A DNA stretch of 64,000 bases from Ficedula albicollis. Taxonomy: Eukaryota; Chordata; Aves; Passeriformes; Muscicapidae. How positions within the stretch are numbered: position 1 is the stretch's first letter; every line of letters begins with the position of its first letter. The notes under the pieces were generated by a model, which saw only the letters and a list, made by a program, of their open reading frames with translations, made no database searches and was not told where the DNA came from. This document shows, piece after piece, positions 1 through 21,000 of this stretch. The stretch is taken from NCBI RefSeq assembly GCF_000247815.1, contig NC_021675.1:61597029-61661028 (forward strand), in the 5' to 3' direction. The position numbers and the translations under genes are program-made.

Positions 1-3000
1 CACCCCTGGGCTGTAGTAGGGTGGGGGAGAAGAGGCATCACAGCATGAAAGGTGTGTTCTGCTGCAGAACCACACAGGTCTGCCTGCAGCACATCTCCCC
101 AGCTCAGGAGTGTTTGCTTTAGCTGGGTTAGTTAGAGGAGAAGATACCTTGCTCTGGACAGGGGACATTTTTTCCCATTCATTCACGTTGACAATTGTGT
201 GTACATAAGGTCATTTCACCCCAAACAGTCCCTGGGGGAAGATGTGCCATGCCAGCAATGCAGCTCATGAGGGTGCAGGAAGAGTTTGGAGAATGGTGCT
301 CTGCAAGGTCCTGGTGCATGTGGGGAAGAATATCTGACTTCAGGAGTTTTGGCATTGGGAATTGAACTGGTTTTAATGTTAGAACAAACCACAAATCTCA
401 ATCTGTTTGGAAAATGTGTTCTTGTCAATCAACTTTTTCAAGAAAATGGTCTCACTCTTCTCAGAAAAAAACAGAGAGCCTTTCATGAATCCAAGGTGGT
501 CTCTATGAAAAATATAACATCCAACATCTTTGTCCTTCTCAAGGTAACTGTTAGTTGACTTTTTAATTGAAAGTTAGCAGATGTTTTGTGCAACTATGAA
601 TAAATAATGCATATATAGATCCTATGGGTCCCCTCCTTATGTAGTAGGTCCTGGTCACACACCACAAAAGAGAGGTACAGGATGTCTGGTGCTCTGTGTG
701 AATAGACAGGTTGCTGAGGCTCTTTTTAGGGCCCACTATGATGTGCATAACAGACAAGTACTTTGTGCACTTGAAAAGTATCCGAGTTTGTGTGCTGCAA
801 TTAAAATGTTTGTTGAAAATCCACAAGATGTTCAAGTTTGGAATGTAATTATACTGTTGGGGGAAAAAAAAAGTGGTTCTGAACACTACTAACTCTGGAA
901 ACAGTATTTAAAAGACATTTTGTATTGACTAGATGGTGTCTATTGTGTCTCAGTGAGAGATGGCTTTCTAAAGTGCTGTGGAGTAGCTTGTCCTTGCTGC
1001 ACAGCTCATGAGTACATCAGAAATACAAGGTAGTCACCTAATTGCAGAGCAGGTACAGTGTTATTAGTGATGCGTGGTTCAAAATGGAGCCATAATTAAG
1101 TATGAAGATCACTCCAAGAAATACTTAATTGCATCACTTATTGCTAACAACTTACATCTCCCAGCATGCTGCTGAGTGATAACAGCAGTTCTTCCCCACA
1201 CACTCTTGGCTGTAAAATGTGCTAAATCTCTGCCAGGACAGGGATTGAGGAAAAGAGTGTGTTTGTATCAAGGACTGAGAGGTTGCTCCTCAGAAAAATA
1301 CATTTGGTTTTAAGCTGTTAAAGGGTGGGACTGCTCATCCAATTTATGTTGCTCTAAAAATGTCCTCATAAAAGCAAAATTTCACCCAAAGATTCTTGAT
1401 ATTCTTTGGATTTTTTTCCCAGTTGTGACATATCTAAGATATGAAACAAGTTAGAAGCTGCTGCAGATATAAAATAGGCCATACAAAGGTTTTGAAAATT
1501 CAGTGCAAAATTAATAAAATTTTGTGTTCATATTCACATATTCTCATGGTTTGCTGTAATTTCTTGGCATAAGTTTTTTTAAAAAGAAACCAAAAAGGTC
1601 ATACTTTTAATTTAAAATTTCTGTAAAATAATAATGAACAAAAGAGATCCACGTTAATCTATTTTATTTTGAAAAGTATCCTGAAATCTTTTCTGGTTTC
1701 AACTCTATGAAGTGTATTGAGCTCTTCTATAAGAACTCAAGAGAGATTAATATAACCATATTTTTGGAATATCTGGGGGCTGACTTCCAAATTAGTAATT
1801 TAAAGTTTGGGGGCTGTAAAATTTAAAACTAAAATAGATAAAAATACATTAATCTGGTGTACAGTTTGTTTAAACTTCAAGAGATAAGAATGTTTGTGAT
1901 TGAAGAGGAAATGATTGTATATACATATACTGGAGCCTTTGCTTATTGCCTCTGGACCTGCCATAGGAATGTCTTTCTTCCAGATTTCTTTTTGTTTGAC
2001 TGTTTCCTTTGTTTTAAATTCACATATCTGTCTGTGAATTGAATATAACACCCGCTTTCGGAAAATGGGGAACTTCAGGAATTCTTTAGAATCTGTACAT
2101 ACAGAAAGCATAAACACAGACATTCACAATTATTGCCATCACCTCACTTCTCAGTTTATTCTGGAAGCTAGACTGTGTCTTTAAACAACAGCCTGGGGAA
2201 TGAAAACAAGCAAATAGAACCTGTGACCTTCCAGGTGCCTTCTCAAAGTGTCCTAGCAGTGGGGAGAATCTCCCTGCACAGCTGACAAAATAGAAGATCC
2301 AGCAGTGAGAGCTGCACACTCAGATCTTACATCTGGGAAAGTACTGTGGGTCCTGAGACCCCACAGGCTGCAGCCCAGTCTGCTCTGAGGGTAAAGGCAT
2401 GGGTGGGACCTAGCTTGGAAAAGGAGACTTCAACAAGATCTTGCTGGCAATTAGCCTAGGGCAGGGAAAAGATGCCTGCAGCTTCTTACCAGATGCATTC
2501 ATGAAAAAAAAAGGTGGAGGAAATATTTGAATTTCATTTCTAAATTATTTGATAGCAATACACAGAAAAATAATTCTTCCTAGCTACAGAGTTTCTTCTA
2601 ATATGGTACAGACAAAAGTTAATAACAGCTTTCAGGAAGTTTGTGTGTCCCTGAAAATATGCAATGTCAAGGAATGAAAAAAATCAAAAGGGAAAATGTC
2701 TGCAAGAGGGAAGGGAAGCAGAAACTTCTCAATTCACAGTCCTCTACAGAGGTGAGCTTTTGTTGCATATCAGAGCCCTTATATACCAGTGGCCTAAGGA
2801 CAAAGGGGAGGTGATTGAGTGGAGCAGGGAGGAATTGCATTTTCAGAAGGACAGGAACTGCACTATGAAATAGCAGCCAAATGTATCAATCTGTGTGACT
2901 GCAAAGGACACCTCTCAGCATGATGTCGTGGCCATGTGTTTCTTGGCATTCTCACAAGTGGGAAAGTGCTGCTTCCTGAGCTGGCAATTGATCTGCTCCC

Positions 3001-3111
3001 CATTGTCAATGTGAGCATGCTTGGGACTTTACAGCTAGCTTGGTGGCTTTCCAATTCATAAAAATGCTTTGATTACTGCATTATTTAATCCAGATTCTGT
3101 CACCTTTAGTC
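1..3111. other. Intergenic DNA, no gene recognised
   Basis: This stretch is AT-rich with frequent stops in all frames. The open frames present are 60 to 107 codons, show no family resemblance I can name, and are of the size expected by chance. Short poly-A runs are scattered through it. I see no tRNA, splice-bounded exon or recognisable transposon in it. Confidence 0.6.
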
Positions 3112-3136
3112 ATCTTGAATCTATGATTCTATGATC
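3112..3136 (+). mobile_element. Possible CR1 3' terminal octamer remnant
   Basis: The bases contain tandem copies of an ATTCTATG-like octamer, which is the characteristic 3' end of CR1 LINEs. The orientation would place the element body upstream on the + strand, but the sequence before it is too diverged for me to align with CR1. It could instead be a chance octamer repeat. Confidence 0.35.
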
Positions 3137-5370
3137 TTACATGGTATCAATTAGATGAATAGACTCATTATTCTCCTTCTGCCAACTTGCTCTTCATCTC
3201 CTTGTTTCTGGCTTTTTTCCCCTTATCACCCAAACCAGTTGCTTTTCCTCCTGCACCCTGCCCATTTCTTAAATTATGGTGAGACAAGATCCTGCTTCCA
3301 ATATCAGGACCGGGCTTTACAACATCCCAGAGCATTTGTTAACATCTGTCTCACACAGTAAGTCAAGTTTTGCCCAAAATGTCTGGAAAGGGGATGCTCT
3401 GGGAGCTGCAGTGCTGCCACAGCAGGACTGGGGACACTCAGGTGCCCTGTGGGCAGGAGCAGGGCAGCACCCTGCCAAAAGGGGCTTGATTCTTGTTTAG
3501 AGGCAGTTAGTATGCATGGAAGAATGCACTTTTCAAAAGCATTCAGGATGGCCATATCTGGAAGATATTCACATAGGGATCATTACTTCTTTGGTCCTCC
3601 CTACACACAATTTTTCCTGGCTCTGACAGATTTCAGTTTCCTTCTCCAAACCAAGGCATGGAAGCGCAAACCCAAGAAAATATGCAGACTTTTTTAGCAT
3701 GTTCAAAACAATGCATATTCCCTGCTCCTGGAATTGTACCTGATTTTTATTTCTTAACAGTTTACACGTTTTCCCAAGGAAATGCTCTCATGATACTTGT
3801 CTCCTAACTTCCCATCTAATAAATTTAGTTTCAACTAAAAAAAAAAAAGAAAGGTCTTGGCCATAGTTAATATTTTACTAGTTCTATTAAAAGGGGTAAG
3901 GAGAGATAGTCTAAATTACTGCCTCCAATGAGGAAAGATAGGCAGAAGGTAATTTTGCCATGGGCTGCAGGTCAGTCAGCACAGCCACACTTCCCTGCAA
4001 GGCTCAGAGAAAAGCTGGGCTGCCTCTCATGCTTAGGCAAAACACCAGGCTCACCAGCTGCTGTGGGCTCATATCCACCCAGCTTGGATCAAGAAAAACC
4101 CAAGAACTTTTCATATCAATAGATAAGAAAGGAACAATTAATATCTAGTGTAAGGAATAGAAAATTGGTTGCAATGTTGAGGGCGAAAATGTCAAGTTAG
4201 AGAAGCAGGAACATTTTAGCATTTATTTTCTCTGTGTATATGCCCTTTTTCAAACAATTGTTTTTAAAAGACTGCTGTTCTTGTTTTTAAGCGTGCTTGA
4301 CTCTTGCCAATGTCTTTTAGCTACCCTAAAATTTTCAATCTGTACACGGCTACTAGAAATTAATGATGCCAAAACCTGGTCAAACACAGATGGTTCTGCT
4401 TATTGTTACAGCAAGAGTAATAGATATATAGAGAGAAATAGAAGTAGTAAAGATCTGAATTATAAAAACAAATTATGTATTTTCAATGGAGAAAATTTCC
4501 CACTTTCCTAGATGGATGATCACAAGGAAAAAATGTACAAAGGATTATGCAGGAGAGTCAACAACATATATATACAGGTGAACTTCAAAAACTATTTTCC
4601 TGGAGAGCATGAAATATCTAAATAACACAATGATCACTGGTAGGGAAAAGGCTCAAGGATTTGTGGGTAATTTGGATGAGACCATCAGCACTGAGCTGAG
4701 ACCATGCTGTTCTGTTCAGGCCTGTGGTATGCCAGGAGTCACCCCTGCTGTCACTGCCCATCACATGCATGGACTGGATGTCCAGGAGGCTCCATGAATT
4801 CACAGGTTTTATTCCTGTCCCCTCAAACGTGTTACAGACAGAAAATCCTTCCTAATTTTACCAGTGAATTGACCCTGAAAGGGGCACAGCCACAAAACCA
4901 CAGTGTAGCACAGGAGGAGAGGCACAGGCATCACAGACATCACCATTGCCCAGACAGCTGCAACAACAGGAACATTGCTGGGTGAAGAAAGCAGAACAGC
5001 CTCAGGGAGTAAGTCCTTTTCATACTGCACAGCAAGGCAAAACCCCAAAAACCTGCCTGGCAGTCTGACCCCAGTGGAAACTCCTGCTGCTGAAGGGTTG
5101 ACTGGCTTGGGAAGGACCACTGAGCAAGACTCCCTGCCCAGTGCAGTGTAGTACCAAACTTTCCAGAACCAGTATGAAAACCACTGTCAAGCAGTGTTTT
5201 TTCTATGTTATGACTACTCTGTTCCCTTGTTTGTTTCTTCTGTTTCTCTCAGATGTGGTCATCTACATTGTTTCTGCAGGAAATAGCATCTTCTTAAGCC
5301 TTATTTACATTGCTTAAGCACACAGCTAAACTATTGACCCAATGTTTCCTCTGCAATATGCTTTTATCTA
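3137..5370. other. Intergenic DNA, no gene recognised
   Basis: Only short chance-sized frames occur, the longest being 103 codons on the minus strand at 4809-5120. A short A-run lies near 3836-3848. The segment around 4800-5100 is slightly more GC-rich but resembles no element that I recognise. Confidence 0.55.
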
Positions 5371-5757
5371 TAATGCTGAATTAAATGAACACATTTGAGG
5401 AATTCTACCTTATTATTGGAACAATGTGCTTTACCAAGGTATCTCAAGTCCACTGATTTCTTGTAAAATTCAGTTTCGTGTCTGCTAACTCTGTCAATGA
5501 CTTCAGGAGTTTTGATGGTTTTAATCCCAGCCTAGGGTCCATTCCAATGAGAAGCTAAACCCCAGCCTTTGAAAGTTTCACAAAACATTTGTGGGGTTCT
5601 TTTTAGGAGTGTGATCACAATGTGGACACAGCTTCAGAGCTTAAATACAAGGGTTATTAATCAGAGCTGAGGAAAAAAACGTGGAAAAATGCAATAAAAG
5701 GTAACTGTACTAAGCACATATAAAATCCAGCAGAAATTAGCATATCAAATAGATATA
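5371..5757 (+). repeat. Diverged direct repeat, copy 1
   Basis: This roughly 390-base segment aligns along its whole length with 12704-13136 in the same orientation, with scattered substitutions and small indels (by eye roughly three quarters identical). Shared landmarks include GAGGAATTCTACCTT near the start, GGTTTTAATCCCA in the middle, and AAATCCAGCAG with TTAGCATATCAAA at the end. Similarity fades outside these limits. It may be an old dispersed repeat family or a local segmental duplication. No coding potential, terminal inverted repeats or poly-A tail were seen. Confidence 0.8.
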
Positions 5758-6199
5758 GAACCTCCTGAAAATGGGGAGCACACAGCCCTTAATTATAGGT
5801 CATGAATACAGATGACCAAGGAACAAACATTTCACAAGCATGAATTGAGATTTCAACATTTGCCTCCATTTTGAGAGACTTGAAAGTAAATGCTTTTATT
5901 ATTTGTGATTTTATTTTTAAAGAGAATGTGGAGGAAGAGAACTTCACCTGTTTCAGGTCAGATCAGTGAAATATGAGATTAAACATTAAATTAAATCAGG
6001 CAGAAGGGAAGTCTAAATATCTCTGTCCCTTTTTATCTGAGACCTCAGCCCCAGCAGAGCAGGGAGAGGATGATCTTTCTAACTGGGAAAATTAAAGATA
6101 GAAAACATTTATGACATTCTTGCTTGAAAATCTTATCAAAACAGACACTATCCTGCTAACAATTTTGATCTAGTGTATTGATACTTTCCAGTGGTCACA
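5758..6199. other. Intergenic DNA, nothing recognised
   Basis: AT-rich DNA between the direct repeat copy and the CR1 fragment. I see no gene or repeat signature in it. Confidence 0.5.
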
Positions 6200-6850
6200 G
6201 TCACAAACTCACAGAGTTTGTGGGAAGTCACCTCCGCTCAAATAGGGCCAGGTAGAGCCAGTTGCCCAGAACCATGTCCAGGTGGCATTTGACTGTCTCC
6301 AAAGATGGGGCCTCCACAACCTCCCTGAGAAACTTATGCCAGCGTTCAGAATGTCACAATTTAATAAATGTCATGATATTCAGAGGGAATCTCCTGTGTT
6401 TAGTTTGTGTATATTGCCTCTTGTCTTGGTGTCACTGGGCACCACTGAAGAGGTCCTGGTCACCATTCCCTGCACCCTCCCTTCATATATATATATATAT
6501 ATATATTTCTGTATATTGATATGGTTCGGTCAGCTACCTTCTCCTCAGGCTGAACAGCCCCAGGTCCCTCAGACCTTCCTCGTAGGAAAGGTGCTCCAGG
6601 CACTGTAACATCTCTGTGGCCCTTTGCTGGACTCTCTCTGGACTGTCCATGTCTCTCTTGCAGTGGGGAGCCCAGAACTGGGCACAGCATTTCAGGTGTG
6701 GCCTCACCAGAGCTGGGTAGATGGGAGGGTATTTTGTCTAATGAAGCTCAGGATAAAAATTGCCCCATTTGCAGCAAGAGCACACTGTTGGCTCATGTTC
6801 AACACGGTGTTCATGAGGACCCACTCATCTGCACCTGAGTCTTTAAGCAC
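6200..6850 (-). mobile_element. CR1 LINE fragment (3' part of ORF2 and 3' end)
   Basis: The plus strand reads as the complement of the CR1 3' region. It shows the familiar block order from the 3' end inward: a degraded GGTTGCCCAG/CCATGTCCAGG section, CTCCACAACCTCCCTG, TCACTGGGCACCACTGAAGAG, the CTCCTCAGGCTGAACAG section, the GGACTCTCTCTGGACTGTCC section, and the GGGAGCCCAGAACTGG/GGTGTGGCCTCACCAG section. On the minus strand at about 6770-6796 the conserved MSQQCALAA box of the CR1 reverse transcriptase C-terminus is still readable. The copy is 5'-truncated, as most CR1 copies are, and carries frameshifts and stops, so it is inactive. The boundary beyond about 6850 is uncertain. Confidence 0.9.
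6485..6506. repeat. (AT)n microsatellite inside the CR1 fragment
   Basis: Eleven TA/AT units replace the short AT-rich spot that related CR1 copies carry just after the CACCCTCCCTTCA block, so the array grew after the element inserted. Confidence 0.85.
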
Positions 6851-10630
<3,780 letters not shown>

Positions 10631-10944
10631 TTTGTTTTGTTTTGTTTTGTTTTGTTTTGTTTTGTTTTGTTTTGTTTTGTTTTGTTTTGTTTTGTTTTGT
10701 TTTGTTTTGTTTTGTTTTGTTTTGTTTTGTTTTGTTTTGTTTTGTTTTGTTTTGTTTTGTTTTGTTTTGTTTTGTTTTGTTTTGTTTTGTTTTGTTTTGT
10801 TTTGTTTTGTTTTGTTTTGTTTTGTTTTGTTTTGTTTTGTTTTGTTTTGTTTTGTTTTGTTTTGTTTTGTTTTGTTTTGTTTTGTTTTGTTTTGTTTTGT
10901 TTTGTTTTGTTTTGTTTTGTTTTGTTTTGTTTTGTTTTGTTTTG

Positions 10945-10970
<26 letters not shown>
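10631..10970 (+). repeat. (TTTTG)68 pentanucleotide microsatellite
   Basis: This is 340 bases of perfect TTTTG repeat, about 68 units, flanked by unique DNA. Such arrays often grow from the A-rich tail of a retroposon, but no retroposon body is recognisable at either edge. The same pentamer forms a short array in GPR78 intron 2 at 27791-27830. Frames reading as repeating CFVLF or NKTKQ are artefacts of the repeat. Confidence 0.97.
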
Positions 10971-10975
<5 letters not shown>

Positions 10976-12703
10976 TCTGAGGAAAACTGCTTGGAAAAGT
11001 AAGGTGCGTGCTTAGTCACTCCAGTTTAATCTTCCTGAGTGCCTTTGGGAAACTGAGGCTTCAGCAGAGCTGCTGGGCTGAGCTCTGCCAGGAGGCTGCA
11101 GCCAGCTGAGCTGGGCAGGGGCAGAGGGAATGGCCAGGGGCTGCTCACCTGGCTGAGAGAGAGGGGAAACACCACCCTTGGCTCTGCACATTGTCTGCTG
11201 CCACCTGGAATTTAACCAGATCCAAACTAAACTGGGCTTGCCCCAAATTCAAGGAGGGATGGGAATAAATCCTCAGATTCCTGATGCCTCCATCCTGCCC
11301 TAAGTGTATCCTATAAAACTGTGCACACTGGTTTTTGAGCTGCAGCTCTTGTTTGTGTAACAGGATTGCTCCTCATACCCTGCAGAAACATTCTGCTTGT
11401 CACTTATATTCAAAAATATGATTTAGGGAATCTGAAGGTAGAAATGGCCAGATTTTAATCATTACTTTAATAAAAGTTTTGTTGGTTGTTTGGGGGTTTT
11501 TTCCAACGGCATAATGAGGTTGTCAGGTTTTATTTGTGAGCTGGTTGTTGTAGAAGTCAATTTACATAAAAGGCAATTTTAAGTTGACAAATATCATCAA
11601 ATTATTATGTTTCTTAGAGAATACCATGGAAAATTTGGTTTGGTCTGTAATATTTAATACTTTGATCAGAGACTTGGGAGATAAGATCACTGACAAAAGT
11701 TTCATCTCAAAAAGTGAAGGGAGACAACTAACAATGAAGAGAAGTGGTCTGTGGCCTACAGTGGTCCAGAGCAGTCAGCTAAATAAAAAGAACTGTGCAG
11801 TGAGTGCTTTAAGCAGCCAGTGTAAAATCATACCTGTAGAACCAGTTTATTTACCTTATGCTGTGGAGAAGGACCCCTCTGAACTCAGGAAGAAGGTCCT
11901 GCATCATGAATTTCCAGGTAATTTTGAAATCAGCTGTATCAGATGCCACAGATGCAAAAAAAAATGTTGTTCAATAAAAACCTCCAGTTTATAGCAGATT
12001 ATTTTGCTCCATAATCAGTGTGGTGGGTATTACCTGTGGGTGCACCTGGAAGGCTGTGCTTGATTGTGATTTCCCCTGGTAAAGATATGCTGACCTGGAG
12101 GGGGCTCAAATTAAATTGGTGGAATTAATCTGTCCGCCTAGAGTAAAAGAATTTAGATTACTGGCTCTTTAATCTGGTGGAGAAATGTATAAGCCATCCC
12201 CTAGCTGAAGTTAATTCTGAACACATACAGCTCAAATATGAGCCATATCTTTGGAAGCAGCGGGAGAAATTAGCCAGGACAAATGTGACAGTTCCCCTGA
12301 ACAGATTCCCTGCATAATTCCCTTTTTTTGTTGTCAAGTTTCATTTTTTTCTCATGCTGTAGTACAAACAAGATAATTGCATACCCATTTCTGAAAGAAT
12401 GTCAAAAGAAATTATCACAGCTATTCCCTTTATTTGGCTTGATGATCTATAAATCCTCTTAATATACCTTGATTATTGATTTTTAGCATTATCTAATTAA
12501 AAACCAAACAACACAACTTTCAAGGCTATGCATAAACCCTTTAAAATAAGCAGACACTTTGCTTTTGAATACACTTATACAATATAATTGGAAAGGAATA
12601 GCACATACATAATCTCAAAGAACCTAGAGAATTTTACAAAATGAACATAATGGCTGCTCTGGGGACCTTTTTACTAGATATATCCCTTCATAAACCTTGA
12701 GAA
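10971..12703. other. Intergenic DNA with one unassigned 136-codon frame
   Basis: The plus-strand frame at 11584-11994 reads 136 codons with mixed composition and ends at a CAATAAAAAC that could serve as a polyadenylation signal. I recognise no domain, see no splice context and no strong Kozak start, and treat it as probably fortuitous. The rest holds nothing I can name. Confidence 0.45.
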
Positions 12704-13136
12704 ATGCTGGCTTGAATGAGCATATTTGAGGAATTCTACCTTAAAATATATCAGAACAATGTGCTTTACTGAGATATCTCTGTCCACTGAGAAGTCTTCA
12801 GTCTGTCCACTCACTTCTCATGGAATTCACTTTCATATATACTAGGTCCCCAATGGCTTTGGGGATACCGTTGGTTTTAATCCCAACCTTGTGTCTATTC
12901 CTGTGAGAAGCTAAAGCCCAGCACTTGAAAGTTTCTCAAAAAAAAAAATAAATTTGGAGTTCTTTTTATCTTGAGGAATACAGTAAAGGATGTGATATAG
13001 CTTCAGACAAAAAGTATATAATGCTGAAATACAAGGATTATTACATGATGTTGAGAAAAAATTCCATGGAAATGTGCAGTGGAAAGGTTGCTGTACTAAA
13101 CAAATATAAAATCCAGCAGCAATTAGCATATCAAAC
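12704..13136 (+). repeat. Diverged direct repeat, copy 2
   Basis: This is the partner of 5371-5757, about 7.3 kb away in the same orientation. It differs by scattered substitutions, an A11 insertion near 12940 and a few short indels. The divergence level suggests an old duplication or two insertions of an old element rather than a recent event. Confidence 0.8.
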
Positions 13137-13617
13137 ACATAAGGGTCAGATATATTAAAACAAGGTGGAATTTTTACCCTGGATGACTCAGGCAGATTAA
13201 GGAATTAAACCCAAAATTTTCCTACCTTAGACTTGCAACTTAATTAGCTCAACTAGTAAGGGAGCTTTTCCAAATAGCAGAACGTTTGTTGTGGTAATTA
13301 AAGGCATTTTTCAGATTATTTTTTACCTTTTTCTGAAACTGCTGTGTCAAAAATAACAGAAGCTGAGTGTGTATTGGAGGGGCAGGGAGAGTTCAGTGCA
13401 GCTCTACACACCAGTTTCCCAGAACAGCTCTGTGTATGACAACACATATGAGAACAGCATATTTTTACTTGCTTAACTCATTGCACGAAGCTGGATGATG
13501 GGTGCAAAGCTCTGCTTAGCTGTTTCCAAGACTACTGCTATGTTAATGAAAAAAATTATCCATGAAAGACACAAAATTCTAAATGACCTTAAGAGGCACA
13601 CAAATGAACTGAATTGC
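13137..13617. other. Intergenic DNA, nothing recognised
   Basis: Unique AT-rich DNA leading up to the second A/C/A block. No feature was identified. Confidence 0.5.
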
Positions 13618-17626
<4,009 letters not shown>

Positions 17627-18098
17627 TAGAATCACAGAATCTCTTAGGTTGGAAATGACCCTAAAGATCTTCGAGTACAGCTGTTAACCAGGGACTGCCA
17701 GGTCCCCACTAAACCACACCCCTCAGTGTAACACCTAGATTTAAAAGATATTAAGAGGTATTAGAGCTATTTTAAAGTACCTCCAGGGATGATGTGTCAA
17801 CCCTTTCCCTGGGCAGTCCATTCCAATGCTTGACAACCCTTCTTGGTGAAGAAATTATTCCTACTGCCCAACCTAAACCTCACCTGGTACAACTTGGGGC
17901 CATTTCCTCTCATCCTGTCACTTGTTACCTGGGAAATGTGATTCAACCCCACCTGTCTACAACTCCTTTTCAGGTAATTGCAGAAAGTGATAAGGTTCTC
18001 CATGTATTTTATTTTCCCAGGCTAAACAACCCCAGCTCCCTCAGCCACTCGTAAGATTTGTGCTCCAGACCCTTCACCAGCCCTGGTGCCCTCCATCT
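17627..18098 (-). mobile_element. CR1 LINE 3' fragment
   Basis: On the plus strand the copy begins with AGAATCACAGAATCTCTTAGG TTGGAAATGACC-type sequence, the complement of the CR1 3' terminus. It continues through the typical blocks CTCCAGGGATGATG, CCTGGGCAGTCCATTCCAATG, TGACAACCCTTC, GGGGCCATTTCCTCTCATCC and GCTAAACAACCCCAGC to a truncation near 18098. The element is therefore on the minus strand and is 5'-truncated. It belongs to the same general CR1 group as 56488-56832 and has no intact reading frame. Confidence 0.93.
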
Positions 18099-21000
18099 TT
18101 CAAAATAAAATATTGTCTTCTGGAATAATTTTGAGATCAGTTTTTGCAGACTGTAGGAATATGTCTAGTTTGCATAAACAGAAATATGACTCAAAAGATT
18201 TTTGCAAGTGTAGACTTCTGATACGACTGCAAGATTATCTTGAACTTGAGATTCCTCATTATAGTACTTAGGCAATTTTGAAGCAATTTCAGTTTGCAGA
18301 ACTCTGGCATGGTTGAGCTTCATATTTCTGCTCCAAAATTTTACCCTGAAAAGTAGAGGCCTAGTGAAGAAATGTGTGGGCTTCACACATGTGGAGTTTT
18401 AATTTGTTCCATTTTAGGAAGATCTTTAGGATAAAGCTATTCCACAGGTGGTAAATGTGCCTACTGGAATTCTGCCACAGGAACAGTCTTTCAGAATTGT
18501 ATTAGACTGATGAGTCAGGCCTCACATCTTTTCTTTAGAGACTAACAGGATGTCACTTGTCACAATACTACTGTCTGCTTGCTTATTTGTCTTATTGTTC
18601 CAGAAAGAATAAAATCTATATTTGTGTAGTAGCACTGCTTGTTCAAAGACTCTATAGTTCAAATCCTAATAAAATAGAAAAGAAAGGGGGGGGGAAATAC
18701 CCCAAAAGAATAATAAGAAAAAAAGTTGTTGCTGAGACTTGAAGTACTCTGACTTTACTAAACCTACATTACCTAAATGTAACATGAAAACAATAACACA
18801 CCTGCAGTCATTGTGGAAGTGAGAAGATATTTCTATGTGTTTGTCAGAATCTATCAGTACCAGATCTATTTACAGGACATATTGAAAAATCTCATGGGTA
18901 TTAACCAGTCTTACTCACTTTTGAAATGGGTCAATTTTAGCAAGTGCCCTAGAAGTAAAAAGCTTTTTTCATAACATCAGTTCCATGAGTCATTCCATTT
19001 CCCCCCATATTGGTTAATATAATTTAATTTCCCTCTCTTCACCTGCCATAAGAGAATCAGGGAAAAAGGGTTGCTTTCCTCTGTACTTGCAAATTAATTG
19101 ATATGATTTGTTTGAGGTTTCCTTCTTACACAGTGTTTTCTTAAAATTAGAACCAAATTAAATGTGTTCCTAGCCATAGTGGAATACACTGATGAGAGCT
19201 AAATTATGTGCAGTTGTGATCTACACTGAAATTTGCATGACACATCTTTCCTGGAGTGAAACTAAAAAAGGAATTTGAATTTTACCCTATTCTTTTCCAA
19301 CAAATACAGTCCATTCATCATTAAATCAAATAAATTGTGGTCAATACTTAGAGAAGATGAATGTGGAGATTTAATGAATGATGCAGCTGTTAGAATAAAA
19401 GTCTCAAGTACTTACCTAGTCCATGTTAATTAAATAGTCTATATTTATTAAGGGATAATTATTGGCAAGAACATCTTTATTTTTCCTTTTCCTACTCATA
19501 CTGCAGCAGTCTCTACAGTCCCCAGTTTCCACCAAGACAGTATCCTTGATAAATACTGTAAGATCTTGATTGGGAAAATATACGTGTTTAGTATGACTAC
19601 TGTGAGCATTGAAATTATATAAGCATAAGTCTGCTGATATGTGGAAAGGTAGCAGGAGTATATATGTGTCTCCAGGGGCCAAGGAGGCACTGCTCACATT
19701 TGCAAGCCCACCACAGCATGTCTGAGCCTTCTGGTCTCAAGGAGGTGACTGTTTCCAGCCTCATAAATGCAAGTAGGACTGAAAGGTGTCTGGTATGAAA
19801 CGTTATGGGGTTGCTGCCTGTAAATGGGAAAGGGTCCCTCAGGAAGTTATGTGCATATTTAATTCATCACATTAACAAAGTTTCACTGAAAGCAAAAGGA
19901 GAAATCCAACAAAGTCATCTCTACTGGGGTTTTTGAGCCCAGAATATTGTTGCAGGGTACTATACAATTGTACATTTGAAAAAAATTAGAATTTTTTTTC
20001 TCCCATCTTTTTGCCACCTTTTTATTTTCATGTCTTATTTTAATGTATTCTTTCTGCATCAGATTTGAGAAACAATTCATTCTTCATTTGAAAAAGCCAT
20101 GTGTAGAAGACAGAGAGAAAGAAAGGGACAGAAGCTGTCCTCAGTCTGGATCCAAGAGGAAACAGCTTCTCAGAAAGCTATCAGTAAGGGAACAGCACAT
20201 CCAGGTTGTCTTTGTGATGATATAAAATAGCACCTACCCCACCTGACACCAGTACTCAGCCTCTCTCCCCAGATGGTCAACATAAAAGCCCCATAACCTT
20301 GTGATACTGTTAAATGAAAGGCAGGTCATATATGGGTTCTGTCTAGTAGGAACTGTAAGAATTGCTGCTGTGAGAGAGGGAGTAATTGCAGAACCTTTGC
20401 TCTGTAAGGATACAGCCAGGTTCTTCCACGATGATTCATTTCTTCCCAATCCTTTTGAAAGAATGTTGGCTCTCTGATGATAGAAATGTAACAATTGAAC
20501 TCTGTGAAAACTGGTATTGTCATGCTTTTATAGATTTATTTTCCCTCAAATGCTGAGACAGATATATATTGGATTTTTGTTTGTCAAGCATAAGCTCTGT
20601 CAAATGTATCTGCACTTTTTAAACTTTGGAAATGACAGCTTTCTGATGAAAGAAAACCTTCATTTTCTTTCCATCCTGAGGAATAATACTGTGCTGGTTC
20701 ACTTCCAAATAACACATCTCATGTCTTGTTGCTTTGCTCTTTCCTTAAGACATATAATTTACCATAGCAAGCTTTTCAATTAGAGCCTGATCCAAAACTT
20801 TAACTACTCTTGGGGGAAAAAAAGCCCAACAAAACCTGCATTGCCTTCAAGGTCTTTCAAGCAGTTTTATGTACAGTTATTCACACAGTGGTCACACTCG
20901 CGTGACAAGGCTACACTGTGGGTACAGTATACACAATACAGTATTTCCTTAGGATATTAATAGTAATTTTGGATAGTAGGAAAGCTACCTTTTCTTTTTC

